DNA of 64,000 bases. Source: Lepidurus packardi (taxonomy: Eukaryota > Arthropoda > Branchiopoda > Notostraca > Triopsidae). Both the position numbers and the translations under genes were made by a program. The stretch spans positions 62,001 through 126,000 of the forward strand of contig JAKZAN010000081.1 in NCBI GenBank assembly GCA_023053545.1. The letters run 5' to 3'. Of the stretch, positions 49,868 through 64,000 are shown one piece after another. Below the pieces are notes generated by a model. The model ran no database searches, was not told the DNA's origin, and saw only the letters and a program-made list of their open reading frames with translations. Within the stretch, counting starts at the first letter, position 1. Each line of letters opens with the position of its first letter.

Positions 49868-52800
49868 GAACTATTTCCGTACGGACTGAATTAATTCTTT
49901 AGGATTGATTGAATTCCATTCTTACTGAATTAATTCCTTACGGACTGAACTATTTCCTTACGGACTGAATTAATTCCTTAGGATTGATTGAATTCCATTC
50001 TTACTGAAATAATTCCTTACGGACTGAATTAATTCCTTACGGACTGAATCAATTCCTTACGGACTGAATCATTTCCTTACGGACTGAATTAATTCTTTAG
50101 GATTGATTGAATTCCTTTCTTACTGAAATAATTTCATACGGACGGAATTAATTCTTTACGGACTTAATTAATTCCTTACGGACTTAATTAATTCCTTACG
50201 TACTTAATTAATTCTTTACGGTCTGAATTAATTCCTTACGGACTGAATTATTTCCTTACGGACTGAATTAATTCTTTAGGATTGATTGAATTCCTTTCTT
50301 AATGAATTAATTCCTTACGGACTGAATTAATTCCTTACGGACTGAATTAATTCCTTACGGACTGAATTAATTCCTTAATTAATTCCTTACGGACTGAATT
50401 AATTTCATACGGACTGAATTAATTCATTACGGACTTAATTAATCGATTTCGGACTGAATTAATTCCTTACGTACTGAACTTATTCCTTACGGACTGAATT
50501 AATTCCTTACGGACTGAATTAATTCCTTACGGACTGAATTAATTCCTTACGGACTGAATTAATACCTTACGGACTGAATTAAATCCTTACGGACTGAATT
50601 AATTCCTTACGGACTGAATTAATTCCTTACGGACTGAAATAATTCCTTACTGACTGAAATAATTCCTTACTGACTGAATTAATTCCTTACGGACTGAACT
50701 AATTCCTTACGGACTGAATTAATTCCTTACGGACTGAATTAATTCCTTACGGACTGAATTAATTCTTTAGGATTGATTGAATTCCTTTCTTAATGAATTA
50801 ATTCCTTACGGACTGAATTAATTCCTTACGGACTGAATTAATTCCTTACGGACTGAATTAATACCTTACGGACTGAATTAATTCCTTACGTACTGAAGTT
50901 ATTTCTTACGGATTGTATTATTTCCTTACGGACTGAATAAATTCCTTACGGACTGAATTAATTCCTTACGGACTGAATCAATTCCTTACGGACTGAATTA
51001 ATTCCTTACGGACTGAATTAATTCCTTACGGACTGAATTAATTCTTTAGGATTGATTGAATTCCATTCTTACTGAATTAATTCCTTACGGACTGAATTAA
51101 TTCTTTAGGATTGATTGAATTCCATTCTTACTGAATTAATTCCTTACGGACTGAATTATTTCCTTACGGACTGAATCAATTCTTTAGGATTGATTGAATT
51201 CCATTCTTACTGAAATAATTCCGTACGGACTGAATTAATTCCTTACGGACTGAATTAATTCTTTAGGATTGATTGAATTCCATTCTTACTGAATTAATTC
51301 CTTACGGACTGAATTAATTCTTTAGGATTGATTGAATTCCATTCTTACTGAATTAATTCCTTACGGACTGAATTATTTCCTTACGGACTGAATTAATTCT
51401 TTAGGATTGATTGAATTCCATTCTTACTGAATTAATCCATTACGGACTGAATTATTTCCTTACGGACTGAAATAATTCCTTACTGACTGAAATAATTCTT
51501 TACTGACTGAATTAATTCCTTACGGACTGAACTAATTCCTTACGGACTGAACTATTTCCGTACGGACTGAATTAATTCTTTAGGATTGATTGAATTCCAT
51601 TCTTACTGAATTAATTCCTTACGGACTGAACTATTTCCTTACGGACTGAATTAATTCCTTAGGATTGATTGAATTCCATTCTTACTGAAATAATTCCTTA
51701 CGGACTGAATTAATTCCTTACGGACTGAATCAATTCCTTACGGACTGAATCATTTCCTTACGGACTGAATTAATTCTTTAGGATTGATTGAATTCCTTTC
51801 TTACTGAAATAATTTCATACGGACGGAATTAATTCTTTACGGACTTAATTAATTCCTTACGGACTTAATTAATTCCTTACGTACTTAATTAATTCTTTAC
51901 GGTCTGAATTAATTCCTTACGGACTGAATTATTTCCTTACGGACTGAATTAATTCTTTAGGATTGATTGAATTCCTTTCTTAATGAATTAATTCCTTACG
52001 GACTGAATTAATTCCTTACGGACTGAATTAATTCCTTACGGACTGAATTAATTCCTTAATTAATTCCTTACGGACTGAATTAATTTCATACGGACTGAAT
52101 TAATTCATTACGGACTTAATTAATCGATTTCGGACTGAATTAATTCCTTACGTACTGAACTTATTCCTTACGGACTGAATTAATTCCTTACGGACTGAAT
52201 TAATTCCTTACGGACTGAATTAATTCCTTACGGACTGAATTAATACCTTACGGACTGAATTAAATCCTTACGGACTGAATTAATTCCTTACGGACTGAAT
52301 TAATTCCTTACGGACTGAAATAATTCCTTACTGACTGAAATAATTCCTTACTGACTGAATTAATTCCTTACGGACTGAACTAATTCCTTACGGACTGAAT
52401 TAATTCCTTACGGACTGAATTAATTCCTTACGGACTGAATTAATTCTTTAGGATTGATTGAATTCCTTTCTTAATGAATTAATTCCTTACGGACTGAATT
52501 AATTCCTTACGGACTGAATTAATTCCTTACGGACTGAATTAATACCTTACGGACTGAATTAATTCCTTACGTACTGAAGTTATTTCTTACGGATTGTATT
52601 ATTTCCTTACGGACTGAATAAATTCCTTACGGACTGAATTAATTCCTTACGGACTGAATCAATTCCTTACGGACTGAATTAATTCCTTACGGACTGAATT
52701 AATTCCTTACGGACTGAATTAATTCTTTAGGATTGATTGAATTCCATTCTTACTGAATTAATTCCTTACGGACTGAATTAATTCTTTAGGATTGATTGAA

Positions 52801-53229
52801 TTCCATTCTTACTGAATTAATTCCTTACGGACTGAATTATTTCCTTACGGACTGAATCAATTCTTTAGGATTGATTGAATTCCATTCTTACTGAAATAAT
52901 TCCGTACGGACTGAATTAATTCCTTACGGACTGAATTAATTCTTTAGGATTGATTGAATTCCATTCTTACTGAATTAATTCCTTACGGACTGAATTAATT
53001 CTTTAGGATTGATTGAATTCCATTCTTACTGAATTAATTCCTTACGGACTGAATTATTTCCTTACGGACTGAATTAATTCTTTAGGATTGATTGAATTCC
53101 ATTCTTACTGAATTAATCCATTACGGACTGAATTATTTCCTTACGGACTGAAATAATTCCTTACTGACTGAAATAATTCTTTACTGACTGAATTAATTCC
53201 TTACGGACTGAACTAATTCCTTACGGACT
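49868..53229 (+). repeat. 1,681-bp tandem duplication
   Basis: Copy one is about 49868-51548 and copy two about 51549-53229. GATTGATTGAATTCC at 50101/51782 and the rare GATTGTATTATTTCC at 50911/52592 both give 1,681 bp. The joint at about 51548 fuses GAACTAATTCC-type sequence to GAACTATTTCCG. No net indel was seen between the copies. Confidence 0.9.
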
Positions 53230-53560
53230 GAATTAATTCCTTACGGACTGAATTAATTCCTTACGGACTGAATTAATTCTTTAGGATTGATTGAATTCCA
53301 TTCTTACTGAAATAATTCCTTACGGACTGAATTAATTCCTTACGGACTGAATTAATTCTTTAGGATTGATTGAATTCCATTCTTACTGAATTAATTCCTT
53401 ACGGACTGAATTAATTCTTTAGGATTGATTGAATTCCATTTTTACTGAATTAATTCCTTACGGACTGAATTATTTCCTTACGGACTGAATTAATTCTTTA
53501 GGATTGATTGAATTCCATTCTTACTGAAATAATTCCTTACGGACTGAATTAATTCCTTAC

Positions 53561-54240
53561 GGACTGAATCAATTAATTACGGACTGAATTAATTCCTTAC
53601 GGACTGAATTAATTCCTTACGGACTGAATTAATACCTTACGGACTGAATTAAATCCTTACGGACTGAATTAATTCCTTACGGACTTAATTAATTCCTTAC
53701 GGACTTAATTTATTCCTTACGGACTATACTAATTCCTTACGGACTGAATTAATTCATTACGGACTGAATTAATTCATTACGGACTAAATTAATTCCTTAC
53801 GGACTGAATTAATTCCTTACGGACGGAATTAATTCTTTACGGACTTAATTAATTCCTTACGGACTTAATGAATTCCTTACGTACTTAATTAATTCTTTAC
53901 GGACTGAATCAATTAATTACGGACTGAATTAATTCCTTACGGACTGAATTAATTCCTTACGGACTGAATTAATACCTTACGGACTGAATTAAATCCTTAC
54001 GGACTGAATTAATTCCTTACGGACTTAATTAATTCCTTACGGACTTAATTTATTCCTTACGGACTATACTAATTCCTTACGGACTGAATTAATTCATTAC
54101 GGACTGAATTAATTCATTACGGACTAAATTAATTCCTTACGGACTGAATTAATTCCTTACGGACGGAATTAATTCTTTACGGACTTAATTAATTCCTTAC
54201 GGACTTAATGAATTCCTTACGTACTTAATTAATTCTTTAC
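53561..54240 (+). repeat. 340-bp tandem duplication (17 monomers)
   Basis: GGACTGAATCAATTAATTAC is at 53561 and 53901, and the rare ACTATACTAATTCC is at 53723 and 54063, both 340 bp apart. The copies look identical to the eye, so this is probably one of the youngest events in the window. Confidence 0.9.
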
Positions 54241-57200
54241 GGTCTGAATTAATTTCTTACGGACTGAATTATTTCCTTACGGACTGAATTAATTCCTTAC
54301 GGACTGAATTAATACCTTACGGACTGAATTAAATCCTTACGGACTGAATTAATTCCTTACGGACTGAATTAATTCCTTACGGACTGAAATAATTCCTTAC
54401 TGACTGAAATAATTCCTTACTGACTGAATTAATTCCTTACGGACTGAACTAATTCCTTACGGACTGAATTAATTCCTTACGGACTGAATTAATTCCTTAC
54501 GGACTGAATTAATTCTTTAGGATTGATTGAATTCCATTCTTACTGAAATAATTCCTTACGGACTGAATTAATTCCTTACGGACTGAATTAATTCTTTAGG
54601 ATTGATTGAATTCCATTCTTACTGAATTAATTCCTTACGGACTGAATTATTTCCTTACGGACTGAATTAATTCTTTAGGATTGATTGAATTCCATTCTTA
54701 CTGAAATAATTCCTTACGGACTGAATTAATTCCTTACGGACTGAATCAATTCCTTACGGACTGAATTAATTCCTTACGGACTGAATTATATCCTTACGGA
54801 CTGAATTAATACCTTACGGACTGAATTAAATCCTTACGGACTGAATTCATTCCTTACGGACTTAATTTATTCCTTACGGACTATATTAATTCCTTACGGA
54901 CTGAATTAATTCTTTACGGACTGAATTAATTCCTTACGGACTGAATTAATTCCTTACGGACTGAATTAATTCCTTACGGACGGAATTAATTCTTTACGGA
55001 CTTAATTAATTCTTTACGGACTTAATTAATTCCTTACGGATTTAATGAATTCCTTACGTACTTAATTAATTCTTTACGGTCTGAATTAATACCTTACGGA
55101 CTGAATTAATTCCTTACGGACTGAATTAATTCCTTAAGGACTTAATTAATTCCTTACGGACTGAATAAATTCTTTAGGATTGATTGAATTCCATTCTTAC
55201 TGAATTAATTCCTTACGGACTGAATTAATTCCTTACGTACTGAAATTATTAGTTACGGATTGAATTAATTCCTTACGGACTGAATTAATTCCTTACGTAC
55301 TGAAGTTATTAGTTACGGATTGAATTAATTCCTTACGGACTGAATTAATTCCTTACGGACTGAATTAATACCTTACGGACTGAATTAAATCCTTACGGAC
55401 TGAATTAATTCCTTACGGACTTAATTAATTCCTTACGGACTTAATTAATTCCTTACGGACTATATTAATTCCTTACGGACTGAATTAATTCATTACGGAC
55501 TGAATTAATTCCTTACGGACTGAATTAATTCCTTACGGACTGAATCAATTCCTTACGGACTGAATTAATTCCTTACGGACTGAATTAATTCCTTACGGAC
55601 TGAATCATTTCCTTACGGACTGAATTAATTCTTTTGGATTGATTGAATTCCATTCTTACTGAAATAATTCCTTACGGACTGAATTAATTCCTTACGGACT
55701 GAATCAATTCCTTACGGACTGAATTAATTCCTTACGGACTGAATTATATCCTTACGGACTGAATTAGTACCTTACGGACTGAATTAAATCCTTACGGACT
55801 GAATTCATTCCTTACGGACTTAATTTATTCCTTACGGACTATATTAATTCCTTACGGACTGAATTAATTCTTTACGGACTGAATTAATTCCTTACGGACT
55901 GAATTAATTCCTTACGGACTGAATTAATTCCTTACGGACGGAATTAATTCTTTACGGACTTAATTAATTCTTTACGGACTTAATTAATTCCTTACGGATT
56001 TAATGAATTCCTTACGTACTTAATTAATTCTTTACGGTCTGAATTAATACCTTACGGACTGAATTAAATCCTTACGGACTTAATTAATTCCTTACGGACT
56101 GAATAAATTCTTTAGGATTGATTGAATTCCATTCTTACTGAATTAATTCCTTACGGACTGAATTAATTCCTTACGTACTGAAATTATTAGTTACGGATTG
56201 AATTAATTCCTTACGGACTGAATTAATTCCTTACGTACTGAAGTTATTAGTTACGGATTGAATTAATTCCTTACGGACTGAATTAATTCCTTACGGACTG
56301 AATTAATACCTTACGGACTGAATTAAATCCTTACGGACTGAATTAATTCCTTACGGACTTAATTAATTCCTTACGGACTTAATTAATTCCTTACGGACTA
56401 TATTAATTCCTTACGGACTGAATTAATTCATTACGGACTGAATTAATTCCTTACCGACTGAATTAATTCCTTACGGACTGAATCAATTCCTTACGGACTG
56501 AATTAATTCCTTACGGACTGAATTAATTCCTTACGGACTGAATCATTTCCTTACGGACTGAATTAATTCTTTAGGATTGATTGAATTCCATTCTTACTGA
56601 AATAATTCCTTACGGACTGAATTAATTCCTTACGGACTGAATCAATTCCTTACGGACTGAATTAATTCTTTACGGACTGAATTATATCCTTACGGACTGA
56701 ATTAATACCTTACGGATTGAATTAAATCCTTACGGACTGAATTCATTCCTTACGGACTTAATTTATTCCTTACGGACTATATTAATTCCTTACGGACTGA
56801 ATTAATTCTTTACGGACTGAATAAATTCCTTACGGACTGAATTAATTCCATACGGACTGAATTAATTCCTTACGGACGGAATTAATTCTTTACGGACTTT
56901 ATTAATTCCTTACGGACTTAATGAATTCCTTACGTACTTAATTAATTCTTTACGGTCTGAATTAATACCTTACGGACTGAATTAAATCCTTACGGACGGA
57001 ATTAATTCCTTAAGGACTTAATTAATTCCTTACGGACTGAATAAATTCTTTAGGATTGATTGAATTCCATTCTTACTGAATTAATTCCTTACGGACTGAA
57101 TTAATTCCTTACGTACTGAAGTTATTAGTTACGGATTGAATTAATTCCTTACGGACTGAATTAATTCCTTACGGACTGAATTAATACCTTACGGACTGAA

Positions 57201-59000
57201 TTAAATCCTTACGGACTGAATTAATTCCTTACGGACTTAATTAATTCCTTACGGACTTAATTAATTCCTTACGTACTATATTAATTCCTTACGGACTGAA
57301 ATAATTCATTACGGACTGAATTAATTCCTTACGGACTGAATTAATTCCTTACGGACTGAATCAATTCCTTACGGACTGAATTAATTCCTTACGGACTGAA
57401 TTAATTCCTTACGGACTGAATCATTTCCTTACGGACTGAATTAATTCTTTAGGATTGATTGAATTCCTTTCTTACTGAATTAATTTAATACGGACGGAAT
57501 TAATTCTTTACGGTCTGAATTAATTCAGTTCGGATTTAATTAATTCCTTACGGACTTAATTAATTCCTCACGTACTTAATTAATTCTTTACGGTCTGAAT
57601 TAATTCCGTACGGATTTAATTAATTCCTTACGGACTGAAATAATTCCTTACGGACTGAATTAATTCCTTACGGACTGAATCAATTCCTTACAGACTGAAT
57701 TAATTCCTTACGGACTGAATTAATTCCTTAGGATTGATTGAATTCCTTTCTTACTGAATTAATTTCATACGGACGGAATTAATTCTTTACGGACTTAATT
57801 AATTCCTTACGGACTTAATTAATTCTTTAGGATTGATTGAATTCCTTTCTTAATGAATTAATTCCTTACGGACTGAATTAATTCCTTAATTAATTCCTTA
57901 CGGACTGAATTAATTTCATACGGACTGAATTAATTCATTACGGACTTAATTAATCGATTTCGGACTGAATTAATTCCTTACGTACTGAACTTATTCCTTA
58001 CGGACTGAATTAATTCCTTACGGACTGAATTAATTCCTTACGGACTGAATTAATTCCTTACGGACTGAATTAATACCTTACGGACTGAATTAAATCCTTA
58101 CGGACTGAATTAATTCCTTACGGACTGAGTTAATTCTTTACGGACTGAAATAATTCCTTACTGACTGAAATAATTCCTTACTGACTGAATTAATTCCTTA
58201 CGGACTGAACTAATTCCTTACGGACTGAATTAATTCCTTACGGACTTAATTAATTCCTTCCGGACTTAATTAATTCCTTACGGACTGAATTAATTCCTTA
58301 CGGACTGAATTAATTCTTCACGATTGATTGAATTCCGTTCTTACTGAATTAATTCCTTACGGACTGAATTAATTCTTTAGGATTGATTGAATTCCATTCT
58401 TACTGAAATAATTCCTTACGGACTGAATTAATTCCTTACGGACTGAATCAATTCCTTACGGACTGAATTAATTCCTTACGGACTGAATTATATCCTTACG
58501 GACTGAATTAATACCTTACGGACTGAATTAAATCCTTACGGACTGAATTCATTCCTTACGGACTTAATTTATTCCTTACGGACTATATTAATTCCTTACG
58601 GACTGAATTAATTCTTTACGGACTGAATAAATTCCTTACGGACTGAATTAATTCCATACGGACTGAATTAATTCCTTACGGACGGAATTAATTCTTTACG
58701 GACTTAATTAATTCTTTACGGACTTTATTAATTCCTTACGGACTTAATGAATTCCTTACGTACTTAATTAATTCTTTACGGTCTGAATTAATACCTTACG
58801 GACTGAATTAAATCCTTACGGACTGAATTAATTCCTTAAGGACTTAATTAATTCCTTACGGACTGAATAAATTCTTTAGGATTGATTGAATTCCATTCTT
58901 ACTGAATTTATTCCTTACGGACTGAATTAATTCCTTACGTACTGAAGTTATTAGTTACGGATTGAATTAATTCCTTACGGACTGAATTAATTCCTTACGG
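54241..59000 (+). repeat. 0.94-0.96-kb higher-order repeat
   Basis: The variant GAATTATATCC occurs at 54783, 55741, 56679 and 58485, spacings 958, 938 and 1,806 bp. The last interval contains an inserted block marked by TTTAATACGG near 57485. Each unit also carries GTACTGAAGTTATTAG (or GAAATTATTAG). Confidence 0.8.
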
Positions 59001-62000
59001 ACTGAATCATTTCCTTACGGACTGAATTAATTCTTTAGGATTGATTGAATTCCTTTCTTACTGAATTAATTTAATACGGACAGAATTAATTCTTTACGGT
59101 CTGAATTAATTCAGTTCGGATTTAATTAATTCCTTACGGACTTAATTAATTCCTCACGTACTTAATTAATTCTTTACGGTCTGAATTAATTCCGTACGGA
59201 TTTAATTAATTCCTTACGGACTGAAATAATTCCTTACGGACTGAATTAATTCCTTACGGACTGAATCAATTCCTTACAGACTGAATTAATTCCTAACGGA
59301 CTGAATTAATTCCTTAGGATTGATTGAATTCCTTTCTTACTGAATTAATTTCATACGGACGGAATTAATTCCTTACGGACTTAATTAATTCTTTAGGATT
59401 GATTGAATTCCTTTCTTAATGAATTAATTCCTTACGGACTGAATTAATTCCTTAATTAATTCCTTACGGACTGAATTAATTTCATACGGACTGAATTAAT
59501 TCATTACGGACTTAATTAATCGATTTCGGACTGAATTAATTCCTTACGTACTGAACTTATTCCTTACGGACTGAATTAATCCCTTACGGACTGAATTAAT
59601 TCCTTACGGACTGAATTAATTCCTTACGGACTGAATTAATACCTTACGGACTGAATTAAATCCTTACGGACTGAATTAATTCCTTACGGACTGAGTTAAT
59701 TCTTTACGGACTGAAATAATTCCTTACTGACTGAAATAATTCCTTACTGACTGAATTAATTCCTTACGGACTGAACTAATTCCTTACGGACTGAATTAAT
59801 TCCTTACGGACTTAATTAATTCCTTCCGGACTTAATTAATTCCTTACGGACTGAATTAATTCCTTACGGACTGAATTAATTCTTCACGATTGATTGAATT
59901 CCGTTCTTACTGAATTAATTCCTTACGGACTGAATTATTTCCTTACGGACTGAATTAATTCTTTAGGATTGATTGAATTCCATTCTTACTGAAATAATTC
60001 CTTACGGAATGAATTAATTCCTTACGGACTGAATTATTTCCTTACGGACTGAATTAATTCTTTAGGATTGATTGAATTCCATTCTTACTGAAATAATTCC
60101 TTACGGAATGAATTAATTCCTTACGGACTGAATTAATTCCTTACGGACTGAATTAATACCTTACGGACTGAATTAAATCCTTACGGACTGAATTAATTCC
60201 TTACGGACTTAATTAATTACTTACGGACTGAATTAATTCCTTACGGATTTAATTAATTCCTTACGGACTGAAATAATTCCTTACGGACTGAATTAATTCC
60301 TTACGGACTGAATTATTTCCTTACGGACTGAATTAATTCTTTAGGATTGATTGAATTACATTCTTACTGAATTAATTCCTTACGGACTGAACTATTTCCT
60401 TACGGACTGAATTAATTCTTTAGGATTGATTGAATTCCATTCTTACTGAATTAATTCCTTACGGACTGAATCAATTCCTTACGGACTGAATCATTTCCTT
60501 ACGGACTGAATTAATTCTTTAGGATTGATTGAATTCCTTTCTTACTGAATTAATTTCATACGTACGGAATTAATTCTTTACGGACTTAATTAATTCCTTA
60601 CGGACTTAGTTAATTCCTTACGTACTTAATTAATTCCTTACGGACTGAATTAATTCCTTACGGACTGAATTAATACCTTACGGACTGAATTAAATCCTTA
60701 CGGACTGAATTAATTCCTTACGGACTTAATTAATTACTTACGGACTGAATTAATTCCTTACGGATTTAATTAATTCCTTACGGACTGAAATAATTCCTTA
60801 CGGACTGAATTAATTCCTTACGGACTGAATTATTTCCTTACGGACTGAATTAATTCTTTAGGATTGATTGAATTACATTCTTACTGAATTAATTCCTTAC
60901 GGACTGAACTATTTCCTTACGGACTGAATTAATTCTTTAGGATTGATTGAATTCCATTCTTACTGAATTAATTCCTTACGGACTGAATCAATTCCTTACG
61001 GACTGAATCATTTCCTTACGGACTGAATTAATTCTTTAGGATTGATTGAATTCCTTTCTTACTGAATTAATTTCATACGTACGGAATTAATTCTTTACGG
61101 ACTTAATTAATTCCTTACGGACTTAGTTAATTCCTTACGTACTTAATTAATTCTTTACGGTCTGAATTAATTCCTTACGGACTGAATTATTTCCTTACGG
61201 ACTGAATTAATTCTTTAGGATTGATTGAATTCCTTTCTTAAAGAATTAATTCCTTTCGGACTGAATTAATTCCTTACGGACTGAATTAATTACTTAATTA
61301 ATTCCTTACGGACTGAATTAATTTCATACGGACTGAATTAATTCATTACGGACTTAATTAATAGATTTCGGACTGAATTAATTCATTATGGACTTAACTA
61401 ATTCCGTAAGGAATGAATGAATTAATTACGGACTGAGTTAATTCCTTACGGACTGAAATAATTCCTTACTGACTGAAATAATTCCTTACTGACTGAATTA
61501 ATTCCTTACGACTGAATTAATTCCTTACGGACTGAATTAATTCCTTACGGACTGAATTAATTCCTTACGGACTGAATCAATTCCTTACGGACTGAATTAA
61601 TTCCTTACGGACTGAATTAATTCCTTACGGACTGAATTAATTCTTTAGGATTGATTGAATTCCATTCTTACTGAATTAATTCCTTACGGACTGAATTAAT
61701 TCTTTAGGATTGATTGAATTCCATTCTTACTGAATTAATTCCTTACGGACTGAATTAATTTCTTACGTACTGAAGTTATTAGTTACGGATTGAATTAATT
61801 CCTTACGGACTGAATTAATTCCTTACGGACTGAATTAATACCTTACGGACTGAATTAAATCCTTACGGACTGAATTAATTCCTTACGGACTTAATTAATT
61901 CCTTACGGACTTAATTAATTCCTTACGTACTATATTAATTCCTTACGGACTGAAATAATTCATTACGGACTGAATTAATTCCTTACGGACTGAATTAATT

Positions 62001-64000
62001 CCTTACGGACTGAATCAATTCCTTACGGACTGAATTAATTCCTTACGGACTGAATTAATTCCTTACGGACTGAATCATTTCCTTATGGACTGAATTAATT
62101 CTTTAGGATTGATTGAATTCCTTTCTTACTGAATTAATTTAATACGGACGGAATTAATTCTTTACGGTCTGAATTAATTCAGTTCGGATTTAATTAATTC
62201 CTTACGGACTTAATTAATTCCTCACGTACTTAATTAATTCTTTACGGTCTGAATTAATTCCGTACGGATTTAATTAATTCCTTACGGACTGAAATAATTC
62301 CTTACGGACTGAATTAATTCCTTACGGACTGAATCAATTCCTTACAGACTGAATTAATTCCTAACATACTGAATTAATTCCTTAGGATTGATTGAATTCC
62401 TTTCTTACTGAATTAATTTCATACGGACGGAATTAATTCCTTACGGACTTAATTAATTCTTTAGGATTGATTGAATTCCTTTCTTAATGAATTAATTCCT
62501 TACGGACTGAATTAATTCCTTAATTAATTCCTTACGGACTGAATTAATTTCATACGGACTGAATTAATTCATTACGGACTTAATTAATCGATTTCGGACT
62601 GAATTAATTCCTTACGTACTGAACTTATTCCTTACGGACTGAATTAATTCCTTACGGACTGAATTAATTCCTTACGGACTGAATTAATTCCTTACGGACT
62701 GAATTAATACCTTACGGACTGAATTAAATCCTTACGGACTGAATTAATTCCTTACGGACTGAGTTAATTCTTTACGGACTGAAATAATTCCTTACTGACT
62801 GAAATAATTCCTTACTGACTGAATTAATTCCTTACGGACTGAACTAATTCCTTACGGACTGAATTAATTCCTTACGGACTTAATTAATTCCTTCCGGACT
62901 TAATTAATTCCTTACGGAATGAATTATTTCCTTACGGACTGAATTAATTCTTTAGGATTGATTGAATTCCATTCTTACTGAAATAATTCCTTACGGAATG
63001 AATTAATTCCTTACGGACTGAATTAATTCCTTACGGACTGAATTAATACCTTACGGACTGAATTAAATCCTTACGGACTGAATTAATTCCTTACGGACTT
63101 AATTAATTACTTACGGACTGAATTAATTCCTTACGGATTTAATTAATTCCTTACGGACTGAAATAATTCCTTACGGACTGAATTAATTCCCTACGGACTG
63201 AATCAATTCCTTACGGACTGAATTAATTCCTTACGGACTGAATTATTTCCTTACGGACTGAATTAATTCTTTAGGATTGATTGAATTCCATTCTTACTGA
63301 ATTAATTCCTTACGGACTGAATCAATTCCTTACGGACTGAATCATTTCCTTACGGACTGAATTAATTCTTTAGGATTGATTGAATTCCTTTCTTACTGAA
63401 TTAATTTCATACGTACGGAATTAATTCTTTACGGACTTAATTAATTCCTTACGGACTTAGTTAATTCCTTACGTACTTAATTAATTCTTTACGGTCTGAA
63501 TTAATTCCTTACGGACTGAATTATTTCCTTACGGACTGAATTAATTCTTTAGGATTGATTGAATTCCTTTCATAATGAATTAATTCCTTACGGACTGAAT
63601 TAATTCCTTACGGACTGAATTAATTACTTAATTAATTCCTTACGGACTGAATTAATTTCATACGGACTGAATTAATTCATTACGGACTTAATTAATAGAT
63701 TTCGGACTGAATTAATTCATTATGGACTTAACTAATTCCGTAAGGAATGAATGAATTAATTACGGACTGAGTTAATTCCTTACGGACTGAAATAATTCCT
63801 TACTGACTGAAATAATTCCTTACTGACTGAATTAATTCCTTACGGACTGAATTAATTCCTTACGGACTGAATTAATTCCTTACGGACTGAATTAATTCCT
63901 TACGGACTGAATCAATTCCTTACGGACTGAATTAATTCCTTACGGACTGAATTAATTCCTTACGGACTGAATTAATTCTTTAGGATTGATTGAATTCCAT
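59001..64000 (+). repeat. 517-bp duplication and 2,334-bp period at the right end
   Basis: GAATTACATTC (60354/60871) and CGTACGG (60561/61078) give a 517-bp tandem duplication. CGTACGG at 61078/63412 and ATTATGG at 61385/63719 give a 2,334-bp period whose second unit is cut by the window edge. One single-base deletion (TTACGACTG near 61508) is seen in the first unit only. Confidence 0.8.

Larger units (their letters stand above)
11219..64000 (+). repeat. 20-bp satellite array, right part
   Basis: The same head-to-tail 20-bp satellite resumes exactly where it was broken and continues past the window end. It holds about 52.8 kb with no other transposon, gene or unrelated sequence. Local structure is given in the following entries. 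Unit orientation never changes apart from the core-inverted variant. Confidence 0.98.

Noticed and set aside
1-64000. Plasmid iterons or replication origin
   Set aside because: Iteron-like unit length, but nearly 3,000 copies and no Rep gene; the retrotransposon shows a eukaryotic host.

Overview
The window is almost entirely one satellite DNA array interrupted by a single LTR retrotransposon. The satellite monomer is 20 bp, consensus TTAATTCCTTACGGACTGAA (7 of 20 bases G or C, one CpG per unit). It fills about 1-6984 and 11214-64000, roughly 59.8 kb or nearly 3,000 monomer equivalents, and runs off both ends of the window. All units lie head to tail on the + strand. The only coding region is at about 7.1-11.2 kb. 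There is no host gene, tRNA, rRNA, CRISPR array or second transposon that I can support.

The organism is a eukaryote, almost certainly an animal and probably an invertebrate. The retrotransposon is Ty3/gypsy and most like the Mag clade: single gag-pol frame, very short LTR, primer-binding site fitting animal tRNA-Ser, two CCHC knuckles, DSGA protease, RT, RNase H, DD35E integrase and no chromodomain. Long AT-rich simple satellites of this kind are typical of centromeric, pericentromeric or other heterochromatic chromosome regions. The species cannot be named from this sequence.

Layout: 1-6984 is the left satellite, with 539-bp, 297-bp and 1,025-bp repeats. 6985-11213 is the retrotransposon, flanked by a perfect 5-bp target duplication (CTTAC). 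11219-64000 is the right satellite, built from nested segmental duplications. Well-bounded ones are a 3,474-bp tandem duplication (16.17-23.12 kb), a 1,443-bp repeat (37.0-39.8 kb), a 1,681-bp duplication (49.87-53.23 kb), a 340-bp duplication (53.56-54.24 kb), a 517-bp duplication (60.1-61.2 kb) and a 2,334-bp period at the right end. About 735-6300 reappears at 12.8-17.1 kb. An empty copy of the insertion site lies at 27690/27691.

The retrotransposon keeps a 118-bp 5' LTR and an open 1,365-codon gag-pol frame. Its 3' LTR is gone except for the last ~8 bp, and the reading frame ends on a stop codon supplied by the satellite. Its sense transcription would therefore run into the array. Repeat periods were measured by hand from marker positions; block edges are approximate unless stated otherwise.
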